From the NCBI GenBank assembly GCA_902475025.1, contig CABRXX010000015.1:1-55603 (forward strand): a DNA stretch of 55,603 nucleotides, read 5' to 3'. Positions 35,766 to 44,661 of this stretch are shown piece after piece. The position numbers and the translations under genes are program-made. Within the stretch, counting starts at the first letter, position 1, and each line of letters begins with the position of its first letter. The stretch comes from Merdiplasma sp905207905 (lineage in GTDB: Bacteria > Bacillota > Clostridia > Lachnospirales > Lachnospiraceae). The notes beneath the pieces are model-generated. The model saw only the letters and a list, made by a program, of their open reading frames with translations. It made no database searches and was not told where the DNA came from.

Positions 35766-36860
35766 ATGAAGAGAAAAAAAGCAGCAGCTTTGTGTTTGTG
35801 CGCCGGGTTGGCTGTGGGAATGCCGTTTTCCTCGCTGGCAGAGGAAGCAGTGACAGAGACAGTGACAGAGGCAGCGACAGAGGCAGTGACAGAGGCAGCA
35901 GAGACAGAGGCTGCGGAGGAAGGGGCGGAAGCATCGGACAAACAGTTGGGAGCACCCACAGATTTTGTGATGGATCCCAATACTGGAGAATACTCTTTTA
36001 CTGCCACCGACGATCGGGTGGGCTACTATTTTGTCCGCTTTTACGCACTGGATGAAAATGGAAATGAGGATGGAGAGTATATTACCAGCTCCAAGCGGAT
36101 CAATGGAGGAAAAACAGGAGAGATTACAGGAACTCTGGATTTGTCAGGAGCAGCCTGGGGCACGTATCATGTCAATCTGACTTCCTTTGCTCCGGCGGGA
36201 ACCGATTATGAAAGTCCGGCTCCGGAAACTCTGACCATCCAGTACGGAGTAGACCAGACACTGGAACGCCCGGAAATGATGGCCATGACCAGCGGAAATC
36301 AGGCAGAACTGATCGTAGACTGGTGGAGTCTGAGTGATTATGCCTTTACCCAGTATATGCCGAATATGAAATTTACTTTCTACTCAGATGCGGAATGCAC
36401 ACAGGAAGTATTATCAGACACGGTGGATCTGGAACCGTTGATGGATACGCTGCGGAAGAATCCTCCGGGAATGATCTATATCTGGGGCTGGAGTACAGTG
36501 GAAGGACCTCGTTTTTACACGGCAGTGAACGAGGAGGCAGAGGAGGACAGTATGTTTGCAGCCAGTGAGATGACCTTTGCCTTCAAGAATGATATCTATG
36601 CCTATACGCTGGATCCGGGCACCTATTATGTGACAGCCCAGGCACTGTCCAAGGACGAATACACCAAGGATTCGCAGGTGAGCACACCGATCGAGATTAC
36701 CCTGACAGAGGATGAACCATCAGAAGCTTTTGAAACGGCAAAGACAGAGCTTTGGAAGGATCCGCAGCTTATGGATATGCCTGGAACCAATCCGGGACAG
36801 CAGCCGGATCGTGTGGATACTGCTGCAGCCCAGGGAATCTCCGGTCTTTTGTTGGAGTGA
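35766..36860 (+). CDS. Secreted protein of unknown function, TEA repeats (paralogue 2)
   Basis: 364 residues from the ATG at 35766, which has GGGGGAT upstream. Signal peptide at about 1-24 (MKRKKAAALCLCAGLAVGMP...SLAEE). The acidic linker is longer than in paralogue 1 and more varied (TETVTEAATEAVTEAAETE). The folded part matches the first protein throughout: MDPNTGEYSFTATDDRVGYY, SSKRINGGKTGEITGTLDL, SFAPAGTDYESP, TLERPEMMAMTSGNQ, VDWWSLSDY, YSDAECTQEV, LDPGTYYVTAQALSKDEY, and a final PDRVD. Strongly conserved positions are aromatic and glycine residues. Unknown function; probable extracellular partner of the GH3 system. Confidence 0.8.
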   Translation: MKRKKAAALCLCAGLAVGMPFSSLAEEAVTETVTEAATEAVTEAAETEAAEEGAEASDKQLGAPTDFVMDPNTGEYSFTATDDRVGYYFVRFYALDENGNEDGEYITSSKRINGGKTGEITGTLDLSGAAWGTYHVNLTSFAPAGTDYESPAPETLTIQYGVDQTLERPEMMAMTSGNQAELIVDWWSLSDYAFTQYMPNMKFTFYSDAECTQEVLSDTVDLEPLMDTLRKNPPGMIYIWGWSTVEGPRFYTAVNEEAEEDSMFAASEMTFAFKNDIYAYTLDPGTYYVTAQALSKDEYTKDSQVSTPIEITLTEDEPSEAFETAKTELWKDPQLMDMPGTNPGQQPDRVDTAAAQGISGLLLE

Positions 36861-36885
36861 TGCTGAGAGGATGAAGGAATGACCG

Positions 36886-36922
36886 CCTTTGCCGGAGTAC
36901 CCAAAAGGCAGGCCGGCAAAGG
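36886..36922 (+). other. Intergenic hairpin before the permease
   Basis: CCTTTGCCGG (36886-36895) and CCGGCAAAGG (36913-36922) form a perfect 10-bp stem with a 17-base loop and no T-tract. Confidence 0.55.
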
Positions 36923-36953
36923 TAAGATTAATTGAAATGGATAGGTGGAGAGT

Positions 36954-38606
36954 ATGATGAACAGATTTTTTCATTACAAAGACCGTGGAGGAACCTTGGG
37001 AGGGGAAATATCCGCTGGCCTGGGAATGCTTTTTCTGGCAGTGTGCGGGCTATTTGTGAATATGCAGCTCATTGCCAAGCTGAGTATTTCCGGAGCCTAT
37101 GAGGCTGCCAATACTCAGCAGATTGCTGTGAATGGTGAATATTATGCCCAGACCTGGTTTCTGTCCATGATCATCGCTTTTGCAGGAAGTTTACTGATCG
37201 GCCTGGTGGCCAGGCTTCCTTTGATTCAAGTGTCGGGACTGGGAGTTTCCACTGTGCTGGTTTCTATGATCGGCATTGAGACTGGCTTGAATTATTACAA
37301 TCTTTTGTTTGTATGCTTCGTCAGCTCCATCGTTTACACGTTCCTGATGGTGCTTCCGGGAGTGAGGCAGTTTCTTTTTCAGGCACTCCCGAAACCGGTG
37401 AGAAAAGCGCTTCCGGCTGCGTCAGGTCTGCTAATGGCCTGGATTGCCATTCAGCTTACAGGGATTGTGAACCTGTCAGGCAGCAATATCAGTATTTATG
37501 GGGCAGGAACCAATGGTCTGGTGAGCAGCGAGAGCGTGCTGCTGTCTGGCGGTGTGGCGCTGAACCAGTATTCTTACACCACTGACAAATACCATCCGCT
37601 GCTTTTGATCGGAACCATCTCTGTGGTGGCAACGATCATCCTGTTTTTGCTGGTGCGTCAGAGACTGAAACATCCCTGTTTTGTATCCCTTATGGGAGGA
37701 ACCGGATTTTTTCTGGCAGTGAGTATTTTTAATGTCTGCTTTGACCTGAATACGAAAAAGTTTACATTGGATTCTCTTTGGGGCCGGCTTTGGATGGTGG
37801 GCAGTGAGGATGCCATGCAGACGCACCTTTCGGCAATGCTTCGAAGCTTTTCTTTCACCAGAGTGCTGACAAAAGGATCAAATTTCAGCGCTTATACCGA
37901 GGCCGGAGGCAATGTGATCCTGCTCTTTGCAGTAGGGATTCTTACCTTCCTCCTGCTGAATATGTATGAATCCCAGGCAGTACTCCAGGTGGTGTCGAAG
38001 GATACCGGTGTTTTTGATGCAGGAGAAGATAAGGATATCCAGAAGGCGATGATCTGCAATGCGGTGGTGAATATAGCTGCCCCCCTGATCGGAACCACAC
38101 CGGTGACTATCGGGAAGGCTTCTGTGGCGGCAGGAAAGGATGGGGCAAAATCGGGGCTGGCTTCTGTGGTGGCATCCGTAGGTTTTTTTGTATCTATTTT
38201 TGTTTGGATCATCCCCTTCCTTTTTGCTACAGCATTTTCCTACAATATCACCTTCAATCTTTATGGACATTACGGTACGGTCATGCAGCTTATGTCAGAA
38301 ACCGGATTTGTGGTGGCAGATGCGATGATGGCTATAATCGGAGTGTCCATGGCAGCCAGCTGCATGGAGAAGGGCTGGGATAGTTTTTCTGATGCAGCAT
38401 CCTTTGCAGTGACAGTGGCAGGAACCTTCTTCCTTTCCAACCTGGCAGCGGGGGCAGCTCTTGGAACTGCGGCCTACACCCTGGTGATCCTTACGGAAAA
38501 GAAAAAAGAAGGAAGAAAAGGCTCACTGCTGGAACGGGTGGGAATTCCTCAGTTGGTGTGGTGCGGAGTATCTGTGATATTGCTGGTGTGCATGACAATC
38601 TATTAA
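36954..38606 (+). CDS. Divergent NCS2/AzgA-like permease
   Basis: About 550 residues. ATG at 36954 or 36957, both behind GGTGGAG; the second is better spaced. Roughly 12-14 hydrophobic segments. The N-terminus (FFHYKDRGGTLGGEISAGLGM) and the segment RQFLFQALPKPVRKALPAASGLLMAWIAIQLTGIV (quoted in part, ALPKPVRKALPAASG) resemble AzgA purine permeases, but the usual AzgA substrate motifs are altered (TTPVTIGKASVAAGKDGAKSG in part: SVAAGKDGAKSG) and a long loop at about 175-215 is extra. It lies between the secreted proteins and a cytoplasmic GH3, so it may import a glycoside or its aglycone rather than a free base (inference). Confidence 0.7.
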   Translation: MMNRFFHYKDRGGTLGGEISAGLGMLFLAVCGLFVNMQLIAKLSISGAYEAANTQQIAVNGEYYAQTWFLSMIIAFAGSLLIGLVARLPLIQVSGLGVSTVLVSMIGIETGLNYYNLLFVCFVSSIVYTFLMVLPGVRQFLFQALPKPVRKALPAASGLLMAWIAIQLTGIVNLSGSNISIYGAGTNGLVSSESVLLSGGVALNQYSYTTDKYHPLLLIGTISVVATIILFLLVRQRLKHPCFVSLMGGTGFFLAVSIFNVCFDLNTKKFTLDSLWGRLWMVGSEDAMQTHLSAMLRSFSFTRVLTKGSNFSAYTEAGGNVILLFAVGILTFLLLNMYESQAVLQVVSKDTGVFDAGEDKDIQKAMICNAVVNIAAPLIGTTPVTIGKASVAAGKDGAKSGLASVVASVGFFVSIFVWIIPFLFATAFSYNITFNLYGHYGTVMQLMSETGFVVADAMMAIIGVSMAASCMEKGWDSFSDAASFAVTVAGTFFLSNLAAGAALGTAAYTLVILTEKKKEGRKGSLLERVGIPQLVWCGVSVILLVCMTIY

Positions 38607-38642
38607 GAAAACAGAGAATAAGTTCAGAGACGGAGTGAAGGT

Positions 38643-41108
38643 ATGAATATTTCAGAAAAGACAGAACAGCTTCTGGAAGCCCTTACAATAGAAGAAAAGG
38701 CTGCGCTGCTCAGCGGAAAAAATGTTTGGGAAACACAGGACATTCCAAGATTGCAGATCCCTTCCGCAGTTTGTTCGGACGGGCCCAGCGGAGTACGGCG
38801 TCAGGCAGGCAAAGGAGATCACCTGGGCCTGAATGCGTCCCTGCCGGCCACCTGCTTTCCCTCCGCTGCTACGGTGGCTAACAGCTGGGATGTGGAGCTG
38901 GCAGAACAGATCGGCATTGCTCTTGGACAGGAGGCATCGGCCCTGGGAGTAGATTTTCTCCTGGGACCGGGGCTGAATATTAAGAGAAGTCCGCTTTGCG
39001 GAAGAAATTTTGAGTATTTTTCGGAAGATCCTTACTTGTCAGGTAAGATGGCAGGCGGATATATAAAGGGAATTCAGAGCCAGGGAGTCGCTTCCTGTCC
39101 CAAACATTTTGCAGTAAACAGCCAGGAAGACCGCAGAATGGCGATGAATGCAGTGGTAGATGAGAGAACCCTGCGGGAAATTTATCTCACTGGATTTGAG
39201 ATTGCCGTAAAAGAAGGCGGTGCCAAATCCATTATGAGCAGTTACAATGAGATCAATGGTGTTTATGCCAATGAAAATAAACATCTTCTTTGGGATATCC
39301 TTCGAAAGGACTGGGGCTTTGAGGGGATTGTGATTACGGACTGGGGCGCATCCAATGACCATATCAAGGGCGTTTTAGCAGGATCAAATCTGGAAATGCC
39401 TTTTCCGGGCCATGAATCAGCCCTTGAGCTGGTGGAAGCCTGCCGGAATGGAAAAATTTCCAAGGAGGAAATTGACAGGAGAGCAGGGGAATTGCTGGAG
39501 ACGATTCTTACCCTGAAGACACAGCAGAAAATGGACGGGAAGGATCAGGCACAGGAACCGGCAGTTCCCAGGACGATGCTGGAGGAACATTATATTCTGG
39601 CAAAACGGGCAGCGGCAGAAAGCGTGGTGCTTTTAAAAAATGAAAAGGAGATTCTGCCTCTTGCATCGGAGAAGCGGACAGCAATCATCGGAGATTTTGC
39701 AAATATTGCAAGATACCAAGGCGCTGGTTCTTCCAATGTAAATGCAGCGAAAGTGAAAAGCATTTTAGAGGCAGTGGACCGGTATCCCATTCAGAAAGCG
39801 GGCTTTTCGCAGGGATATGAGCGGGGCGGTCAAAGAAATTTGCAGATGGAAAAAGAGGCGCTGGCAGTGGCGCAGGAGTCAGACCAGATATTGTACTGTT
39901 TCGGGTTGGACGAGATCAGTGAAGTAGAAGGGATGGATCGGACTCATATGCGGATACCGGAAAATCAGCTGGCACTTTTGCAGGAACTGTCCAGGCTTGG
40001 CAAACCGGTGATCGGAGTGCTGAGCGGCGGCTGTGCAGTGGAGATGCCCTGGGAGAGCTGCTGCGATGCCATCCTCCATACTTATCTGGGAGGAGAGGCC
40101 GGGGCAGAAGGGGTTCTGCAGGTACTTACAGGTCAGGTGAATCCTTCCGGAAAGTTGAATGAAACCTACCCCATGAATTATGAGGATACGCCTGCGTATG
40201 GGTATTGTCCTGCAAAATTTCGGGATTCCCAGTATCGGGAGGGTCTCTATGTGGGCTATCGTTATTATGATACTGCCAAGATAGGGGTTCGTTATCCCTT
40301 TGGATATGGACTTTCCTACACAACCTTCCAGTATTCCGACTTAAAGGTAAGCGAGAAGCAGGTGTCTTTTGTTATCAGGAATACAGGAGAGCGGGATGGA
40401 GCGGAAGTGGCTCAGCTCTATGTAAGCTGCCCGGAAGGAAAGGTTTTCCGACCGGAAAAGGAACTGAAAGGTTTTCAAAAGGTATATTTAAAAGCCGGGG
40501 AAAGTAAAACAGTCACGATACCACTGGATGATAAGGCATTTCGCTACTGGAATATCAAGACCAATCAGTGGGAGCGGGAAACATCCGGATATCATATTCT
40601 GGTGGGTTCCAGCAGCAGGGATATCCGTTTGGAGGATACGCTTTTTGTAGAGGGAACTACAGAACACCTACCTTACAGCAGAAGCATGATAGAGTCCTAT
40701 TATACAGGAAAGATCAAGCATGTGGCGGATCAGGAATTCGCAGCCCTGATGGGAGGAATTCTTCCGGAAGAGAAAAAAAATCAGGAATTGACCATTAATG
40801 ATGCTTTGTGTCAGATGGAAGAAGCAAAAAGCAGTTTTGCAAGACTGGTGTTTCGGGTTCTGACCAGAATGAAAGACCAGAGTCAGAAGAAAGGGACGCC
40901 AAATCTGAATGTGCTGTTTATCTACAATATTCCCTTCCGTGGGATTGCAAAAATGACCAACGGAATGGTGAGTATGAAGATGGCGGAAGGGATGGTAACT
41001 GCTGTCAATGGCCATTTTTTCCGGGGGCTGAGAAAAATAATCAAGGAATATTTTGAAAATGCTAAGGCAAATAAAAAATTTGAGAAAGAGTTATCAGAAC
41101 TTCAATAG
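38643..41108 (+). CDS. Cytoplasmic glycoside hydrolase family 3 (beta-glucosidase-like)
   Basis: 821 residues, no signal peptide, usual domain order. The barrel has CSDGPSGVRRQ, the substrate loop GPGLNIKRSPLCGRNFEYFSED, SCPKHFAVNSQEDRR, and the nucleophile Asp in VITDWGAS at about 238. The sandwich domain starts near VVLLKNEKEILPL (about 325) and carries the likely acid/base Glu in GLDEISEVEGMDR. A FN3-like domain follows (YPFGYGLSYTTF onward). The last about 140 residues (PYSRSMIESYYTGKI to the end) are an extra helical tail rarely present in shorter GH3 enzymes. It probably splits imported glycosides. 36 bases after the permease. Confidence 0.92.
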   Translation: MNISEKTEQLLEALTIEEKAALLSGKNVWETQDIPRLQIPSAVCSDGPSGVRRQAGKGDHLGLNASLPATCFPSAATVANSWDVELAEQIGIALGQEASALGVDFLLGPGLNIKRSPLCGRNFEYFSEDPYLSGKMAGGYIKGIQSQGVASCPKHFAVNSQEDRRMAMNAVVDERTLREIYLTGFEIAVKEGGAKSIMSSYNEINGVYANENKHLLWDILRKDWGFEGIVITDWGASNDHIKGVLAGSNLEMPFPGHESALELVEACRNGKISKEEIDRRAGELLETILTLKTQQKMDGKDQAQEPAVPRTMLEEHYILAKRAAAESVVLLKNEKEILPLASEKRTAIIGDFANIARYQGAGSSNVNAAKVKSILEAVDRYPIQKAGFSQGYERGGQRNLQMEKEALAVAQESDQILYCFGLDEISEVEGMDRTHMRIPENQLALLQELSRLGKPVIGVLSGGCAVEMPWESCCDAILHTYLGGEAGAEGVLQVLTGQVNPSGKLNETYPMNYEDTPAYGYCPAKFRDSQYREGLYVGYRYYDTAKIGVRYPFGYGLSYTTFQYSDLKVSEKQVSFVIRNTGERDGAEVAQLYVSCPEGKVFRPEKELKGFQKVYLKAGESKTVTIPLDDKAFRYWNIKTNQWERETSGYHILVGSSSRDIRLEDTLFVEGTTEHLPYSRSMIESYYTGKIKHVADQEFAALMGGILPEEKKNQELTINDALCQMEEAKSSFARLVFRVLTRMKDQSQKKGTPNLNVLFIYNIPFRGIAKMTNGMVSMKMAEGMVTAVNGHFFRGLRKIIKEYFENAKANKKFEKELSELQ

Positions 41109-41132
41109 CGATTAAGATGAATGAGGTGAACT

Positions 41133-41726
41133 ATGGAGAAAGCAAAGATATGGTGGGGAGGATTTGTACAAAAGCATCCCACATTGGCTCAGTTTTTGGT
41201 GTTTTTTCTTGTGAGTAACGGAGTAACCGTACTGCAGATGATCCTGATGCCGGCGATTAAAGCAGGATTTGGTGCGACCTCTCTGGTGGATACCGGATTT
41301 CAGGTGCTGCGGTGCGGCAGTGTAGGCGGTGAACCCTACTATGTATTTGACTATGCTCCCGGAGCAATCAGTCAGGGCGGGGGAGGAGGATTGGCCTACT
41401 TTTTAGCAGTGGAAATTACCATGGCGATTGCTCAGGTAATAAACTTTTTTCTTCAGAGAAACGTTACCTTTAAGTCCAACGGTTCCATTGCCAGAGCCGC
41501 CATGTGGTATGTGATCGCCTATCTTATTATTTCCGTCGGTGCGGCAGCGCTGCAGGGATTTTATAAAGATCCGATCTATGGTTTTTGTCAAAATCTGCTG
41601 GGAAGTACAGGAGTGATGGTGGCAGATGTCATTACCATGCTGATTAACTGTGCGATTTCTTTTTGGGTATTTTTCCCGATTTTTAAGGTGATCTTTAGAC
41701 AGAAACCGTGTGAAGCGGCTGCATAA
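41133..41726 (+). CDS. GtrA-like membrane protein
   Basis: 197 residues with four main hydrophobic segments and the motif INFFLQRNVTFKSN, typical of GtrA-family proteins, which often move or flip lipid-linked sugars. An extra loop of about 50 residues with a GGEPYYVFDYAPGAISQGGG stretch lies between the first two helices and is not usual in the family. Start at 41133 behind GAGGTG. It ends the plus-strand operon; a two-way terminator follows. Confidence 0.75.
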   Translation: MEKAKIWWGGFVQKHPTLAQFLVFFLVSNGVTVLQMILMPAIKAGFGATSLVDTGFQVLRCGSVGGEPYYVFDYAPGAISQGGGGGLAYFLAVEITMAIAQVINFFLQRNVTFKSNGSIARAAMWYVIAYLIISVGAAALQGFYKDPIYGFCQNLLGSTGVMVADVITMLINCAISFWVFFPIFKVIFRQKPCEAAA

Positions 41727-41798
41727 ATCAGATGAATAGGAGGCGGGAAAAACAATAAGAATTTGCGGGCAGGCACAAATGAGAGGTGTTTCAGATTA

Positions 41799-41852
41799 AA
41801 ATAACAGGGATTTCTGATATGCTGAGGCTGAAATCAGAAATTCCTGTTATTT
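41799..41852. terminator. Bidirectional terminator
   Basis: A 20-bp stem with a single G-T mismatch (41799-41818 with 41833-41852) is flanked by A-rich and T-rich runs, between the converging GtrA-like and aminopeptidase genes. Confidence 0.8.
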
Positions 41853-41889
41853 ATTATTCAGCAGAGTTATTCAGATACAGATAAGAAAA

Positions 41890-43680
41890 TTAAATTTTCC
41901 TGGTGGCTTCCCTTAGCCACTGTCTCTCAGCCTCTTCTAAATAGGGGCTGATCTTTTCATATACTGTCTGATGATATTGGTTTAAGATCCTGCGCTCTTT
42001 TTCTGAGAGCAGGGAGGGCTCCACTGCATCCAGATCAAAGGGGGCCAGAGTAATGGTGTCGAAGTCCATGAACTGTCCGCAGGGCTTCTTTTCAGCCTTT
42101 TTGCAGATCATCATGGTTTCGTGGCGAATGCCGAATTTCCCCTCAGCATAGTAACCGGGCTCATTGGTGGTGACCATGCCTTCCTCAAAGACAGCGGGCT
42201 CTTTGCGGCCGGGCCGGCTTCTCCACTGGAAGCTGTTGGGGCCTTCGTGGACATTCAAAAGGAAGCCAACGCCGTGACCGGTACCGTGGTTAAAATCCTC
42301 TCCGATCTCCCAGAGGGGCTCTCTTGCCAGATAGTCCAGATTTTTTCCGGTGCAGCCGTAGAGGAATTTGGCGGCTGAGAGATTTAAATTGCCACGAAGC
42401 ACCCGGGTGAAAAATTCTTTTTCTTCCGGTGTGGTCTCACCCAGGGCGATGGTGCGGGTAATGTCAGTGGTTCCCTCCAGGTACTGTCCGCCGGTGTCTG
42501 TCAGCAGAAGTCCGGCAGGCTTAAGGGGCACATCGCTTTCCGGAGTGGCGGAGTAGTGACAGATGGCAGAATGAGGGCCGTAGGCAATGATGGGTTCAAA
42601 GCTGGGGCCAAGATAATTCTTTCCCTGGCTGCGAAGCTCCTCCAGCTTTTGGGCTGCGGAGATTTCAGAGATGGACTCTTTGCCTACCTGGTGCTTCAGC
42701 CAGTAGATAAAGCGGGTAATGGCAACTCCGTCCTTGATGTGCGCCATCTTTAAATTTGCCATCTCTACGCTGTTTTTGATCGATTTTGGCAGCAGCGTGG
42801 GATTCTCAGTGTCGATGATGGCAGCATCCTCAGGCAGCGCGCTTTTTAGCGTATAATTGGCACAGCCAGAGTCCAGCAGCACAGTTTTTCCGGCTGGAAT
42901 CTTACCAAGGTATGCATAAATTTCATTATAAGGCATTAAAGTGATGCCATCATGTCTCAGCTCCCTTTGCAGTTCTTCCGGAAAGGCGGCTTCCTGGGCA
43001 AAGAGAAGCACCTGATTTTGAGTCATGAGAAGATAAGACAGAACCACCGGATTGCAGGCCACATCATTGCCACGGATGTTTAACAGCCAGGCAATATCAT
43101 CCAGAGAAGAGAGAAGAAAGTAGTCCGCTTTTTTCTCTGCCATTGCTTTGCGGATTTCGGCTATTTTTTCATTTCTTGGTTTTCCTGCATATTTCAGCTC
43201 CAGACTCCAGGCAGGTTCACAGGAGAGGGAAGGGCGGTCAGTCCAGATGTCCCCCACCAGATCCAGGTCACAGGAAATGGATACTCCCTGGGAGGAGAGC
43301 GATTTTTCCAGTTTTTCTCCCTCCTTTGCAGTCATGGTGCGTCCGTCAAAGCCAAGGCGCTGGCCGGATTTCAGGGTGTTTTTCAAGTATTCTTCCACTG
43401 TGGGCACACCTTCCTCACCCATTTTATAGAGGGTGACGGTGGTGTCCTGAAGCTGTTTGGCAGCCTGGATGAAATAGCGGCCATCCGTCCAAAGACCTGC
43501 CTCGTTTTCCGTAATTACAGCCGTTCCGGCAGAACCGGTAAAGCCGGTAATAAACTGTCTGCATTTGAAATATTCTCCCACATACTCGGAGCAGTGGAAA
43601 TCATCAGTTGGCACCAGATAAGCGTCTATCCGGTGCTGTTTCATAAGGCTGCGCAGGGCAGCCAATCGTGCTGGAATCAT
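41890..43680 (-). CDS. Xaa-Pro aminopeptidase (M24B)
   Basis: 596 residues, the long two-creatinase-domain form. It removes an N-terminal residue before proline. The C-terminal pita-bread domain holds the metal ligands: DTGGQYLEGTTDITRT, the His in HGTGHGVGFLLNVHEGP, and Glu in NEPGYYAEGKFGIRHE. The N-terminal creatinase-like half begins LRSLMKQHRIDAYLVPTDDFH. GTAGTAGGAGG precedes the ATG at 43680. No signal peptide, so cytoplasmic. Apparently monocistronic. Confidence 0.93.
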   Translation of the reverse strand: MIPARLAALRSLMKQHRIDAYLVPTDDFHCSEYVGEYFKCRQFITGFTGSAGTAVITENEAGLWTDGRYFIQAAKQLQDTTVTLYKMGEEGVPTVEEYLKNTLKSGQRLGFDGRTMTAKEGEKLEKSLSSQGVSISCDLDLVGDIWTDRPSLSCEPAWSLELKYAGKPRNEKIAEIRKAMAEKKADYFLLSSLDDIAWLLNIRGNDVACNPVVLSYLLMTQNQVLLFAQEAAFPEELQRELRHDGITLMPYNEIYAYLGKIPAGKTVLLDSGCANYTLKSALPEDAAIIDTENPTLLPKSIKNSVEMANLKMAHIKDGVAITRFIYWLKHQVGKESISEISAAQKLEELRSQGKNYLGPSFEPIIAYGPHSAICHYSATPESDVPLKPAGLLLTDTGGQYLEGTTDITRTIALGETTPEEKEFFTRVLRGNLNLSAAKFLYGCTGKNLDYLAREPLWEIGEDFNHGTGHGVGFLLNVHEGPNSFQWRSRPGRKEPAVFEEGMVTTNEPGYYAEGKFGIRHETMMICKKAEKKPCGQFMDFDTITLAPFDLDAVEPSLLSEKERRILNQYHQTVYEKISPYLEEAERQWLREATRKI

Positions 43681-43715
43681 AGGTTACCTCCTACTACAGT
43701 GTATTTATGTTGCAA

Positions 43716-43800
43716 AATCAGCATCCGTGTACAAGGGACAAGACGGTCAGAGCCAGTGTATGATCTGGGGCGTTTGGTCTTTTGCAGTGGGCTACTGATT
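43716..43800 (+). other. Intergenic GCATCCGTGTAC element downstream of coaX
   Basis: GCATCCGTGTACAAGG lies at 43721-43736. AATCAG (43716-43721) could pair with CTGATT (43795-43800). The same word, slightly changed, sits at 44666-44682 on the other side of coaX, and again at 26.45 kb and (minus strand) 3.46 kb. Confidence 0.4.
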
Positions 43801-43863
43801 AGATGCCAGGAATTTTTGGGTCTGAACCTCTTTTCAGGGCATTCTTATTTGGCGGAAAGAGTA

Positions 43864-44631
43864 TCAGGATGCATTTTTTTCGTAAATCAGCATCAGACCT
43901 TTTAGAAGCAGCTGATCATCCATAATAATTTTGTGCCGGCACAGAGGTGCAATGGAGGAGGCCAGGCCCCCGGTAGCCACCACAGTAGGTTCCTGTCCCA
44001 GTTCCTGGGAGATCCGTTCAATCATTCCGTCCAGACAGGAAGCGTTTCCGTAGAGAATACCGCTTTTCATACATTCGATGGTATTTTTTCCGATGAGACG
44101 CTTGGGGGGATCCAGGCTGATCTTGGGAAGCTGTGAGGTACGGCTGGTCAGGGAGTCTAAGGATACCTGCAGGCCAGGCAGAATCATGCCGCCGATATAA
44201 TTTTTGTTTTCGTCAATCACACAGATGGTGGTGGCGGTTCCCATATCCACTAACACAAGGGGAAGGGGGTACTGGGCAATGCCGGCCACAGCTCCTACAA
44301 TAAGATCGCTGCCCACCTGGGCTGGATTGTCCATCAGGATGTTCAATCCGGTTTTCACCCCGGGGCCCACGATCATGGCAGTTTGGCCGGTGATTTTAAA
44401 AACAGCGGCCTTCAGTCTTGCCGTGAGGGGGGGAACCACAGAACCGATGATCACCCCTTTTATTTCTTCCGGGCGGATGCTGTGCATTTCCAGCACATTT
44501 TTAATGGTTATGGCGTATTCCAGATCGGTTTTGGAGTGATCTGTGGAAAGCCGTTCCAGAAAGCAGATGTCTCTTTTTTTCAGACATCCCAATACAATAT
44601 TGGTATTTCCTACATCAAGGGCTAAAATCAT
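43864..44631 (-). CDS. coaX: Type III pantothenate kinase
   Basis: 255 residues from the ATG at 44631, which has GGAGG 5 bases upstream; the ATG at 44643 overlaps that site. Motifs: ALDVGNTNIVLGC (phosphate loop), VLVDMGTATTICV (catalytic Asp), GGMILPGLQVS. It phosphorylates pantothenate in the first step of coenzyme A synthesis. Type III enzymes need ammonium or potassium and resist CoA feedback. It follows the PanT-like ECF gene on the same strand, though a terminator and a 210-base gap separate them. Confidence 0.95.
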   Translation of the reverse strand: MILALDVGNTNIVLGCLKKRDICFLERLSTDHSKTDLEYAITIKNVLEMHSIRPEEIKGVIIGSVVPPLTARLKAAVFKITGQTAMIVGPGVKTGLNILMDNPAQVGSDLIVGAVAGIAQYPLPLVLVDMGTATTICVIDENKNYIGGMILPGLQVSLDSLTSRTSQLPKISLDPPKRLIGKNTIECMKSGILYGNASCLDGMIERISQELGQEPTVVATGGLASSIAPLCRHKIIMDDQLLLKGLMLIYEKNAS

Positions 44632-44661
44632 ATGAGCCTCCATTGATAATTATAGTAGTAT

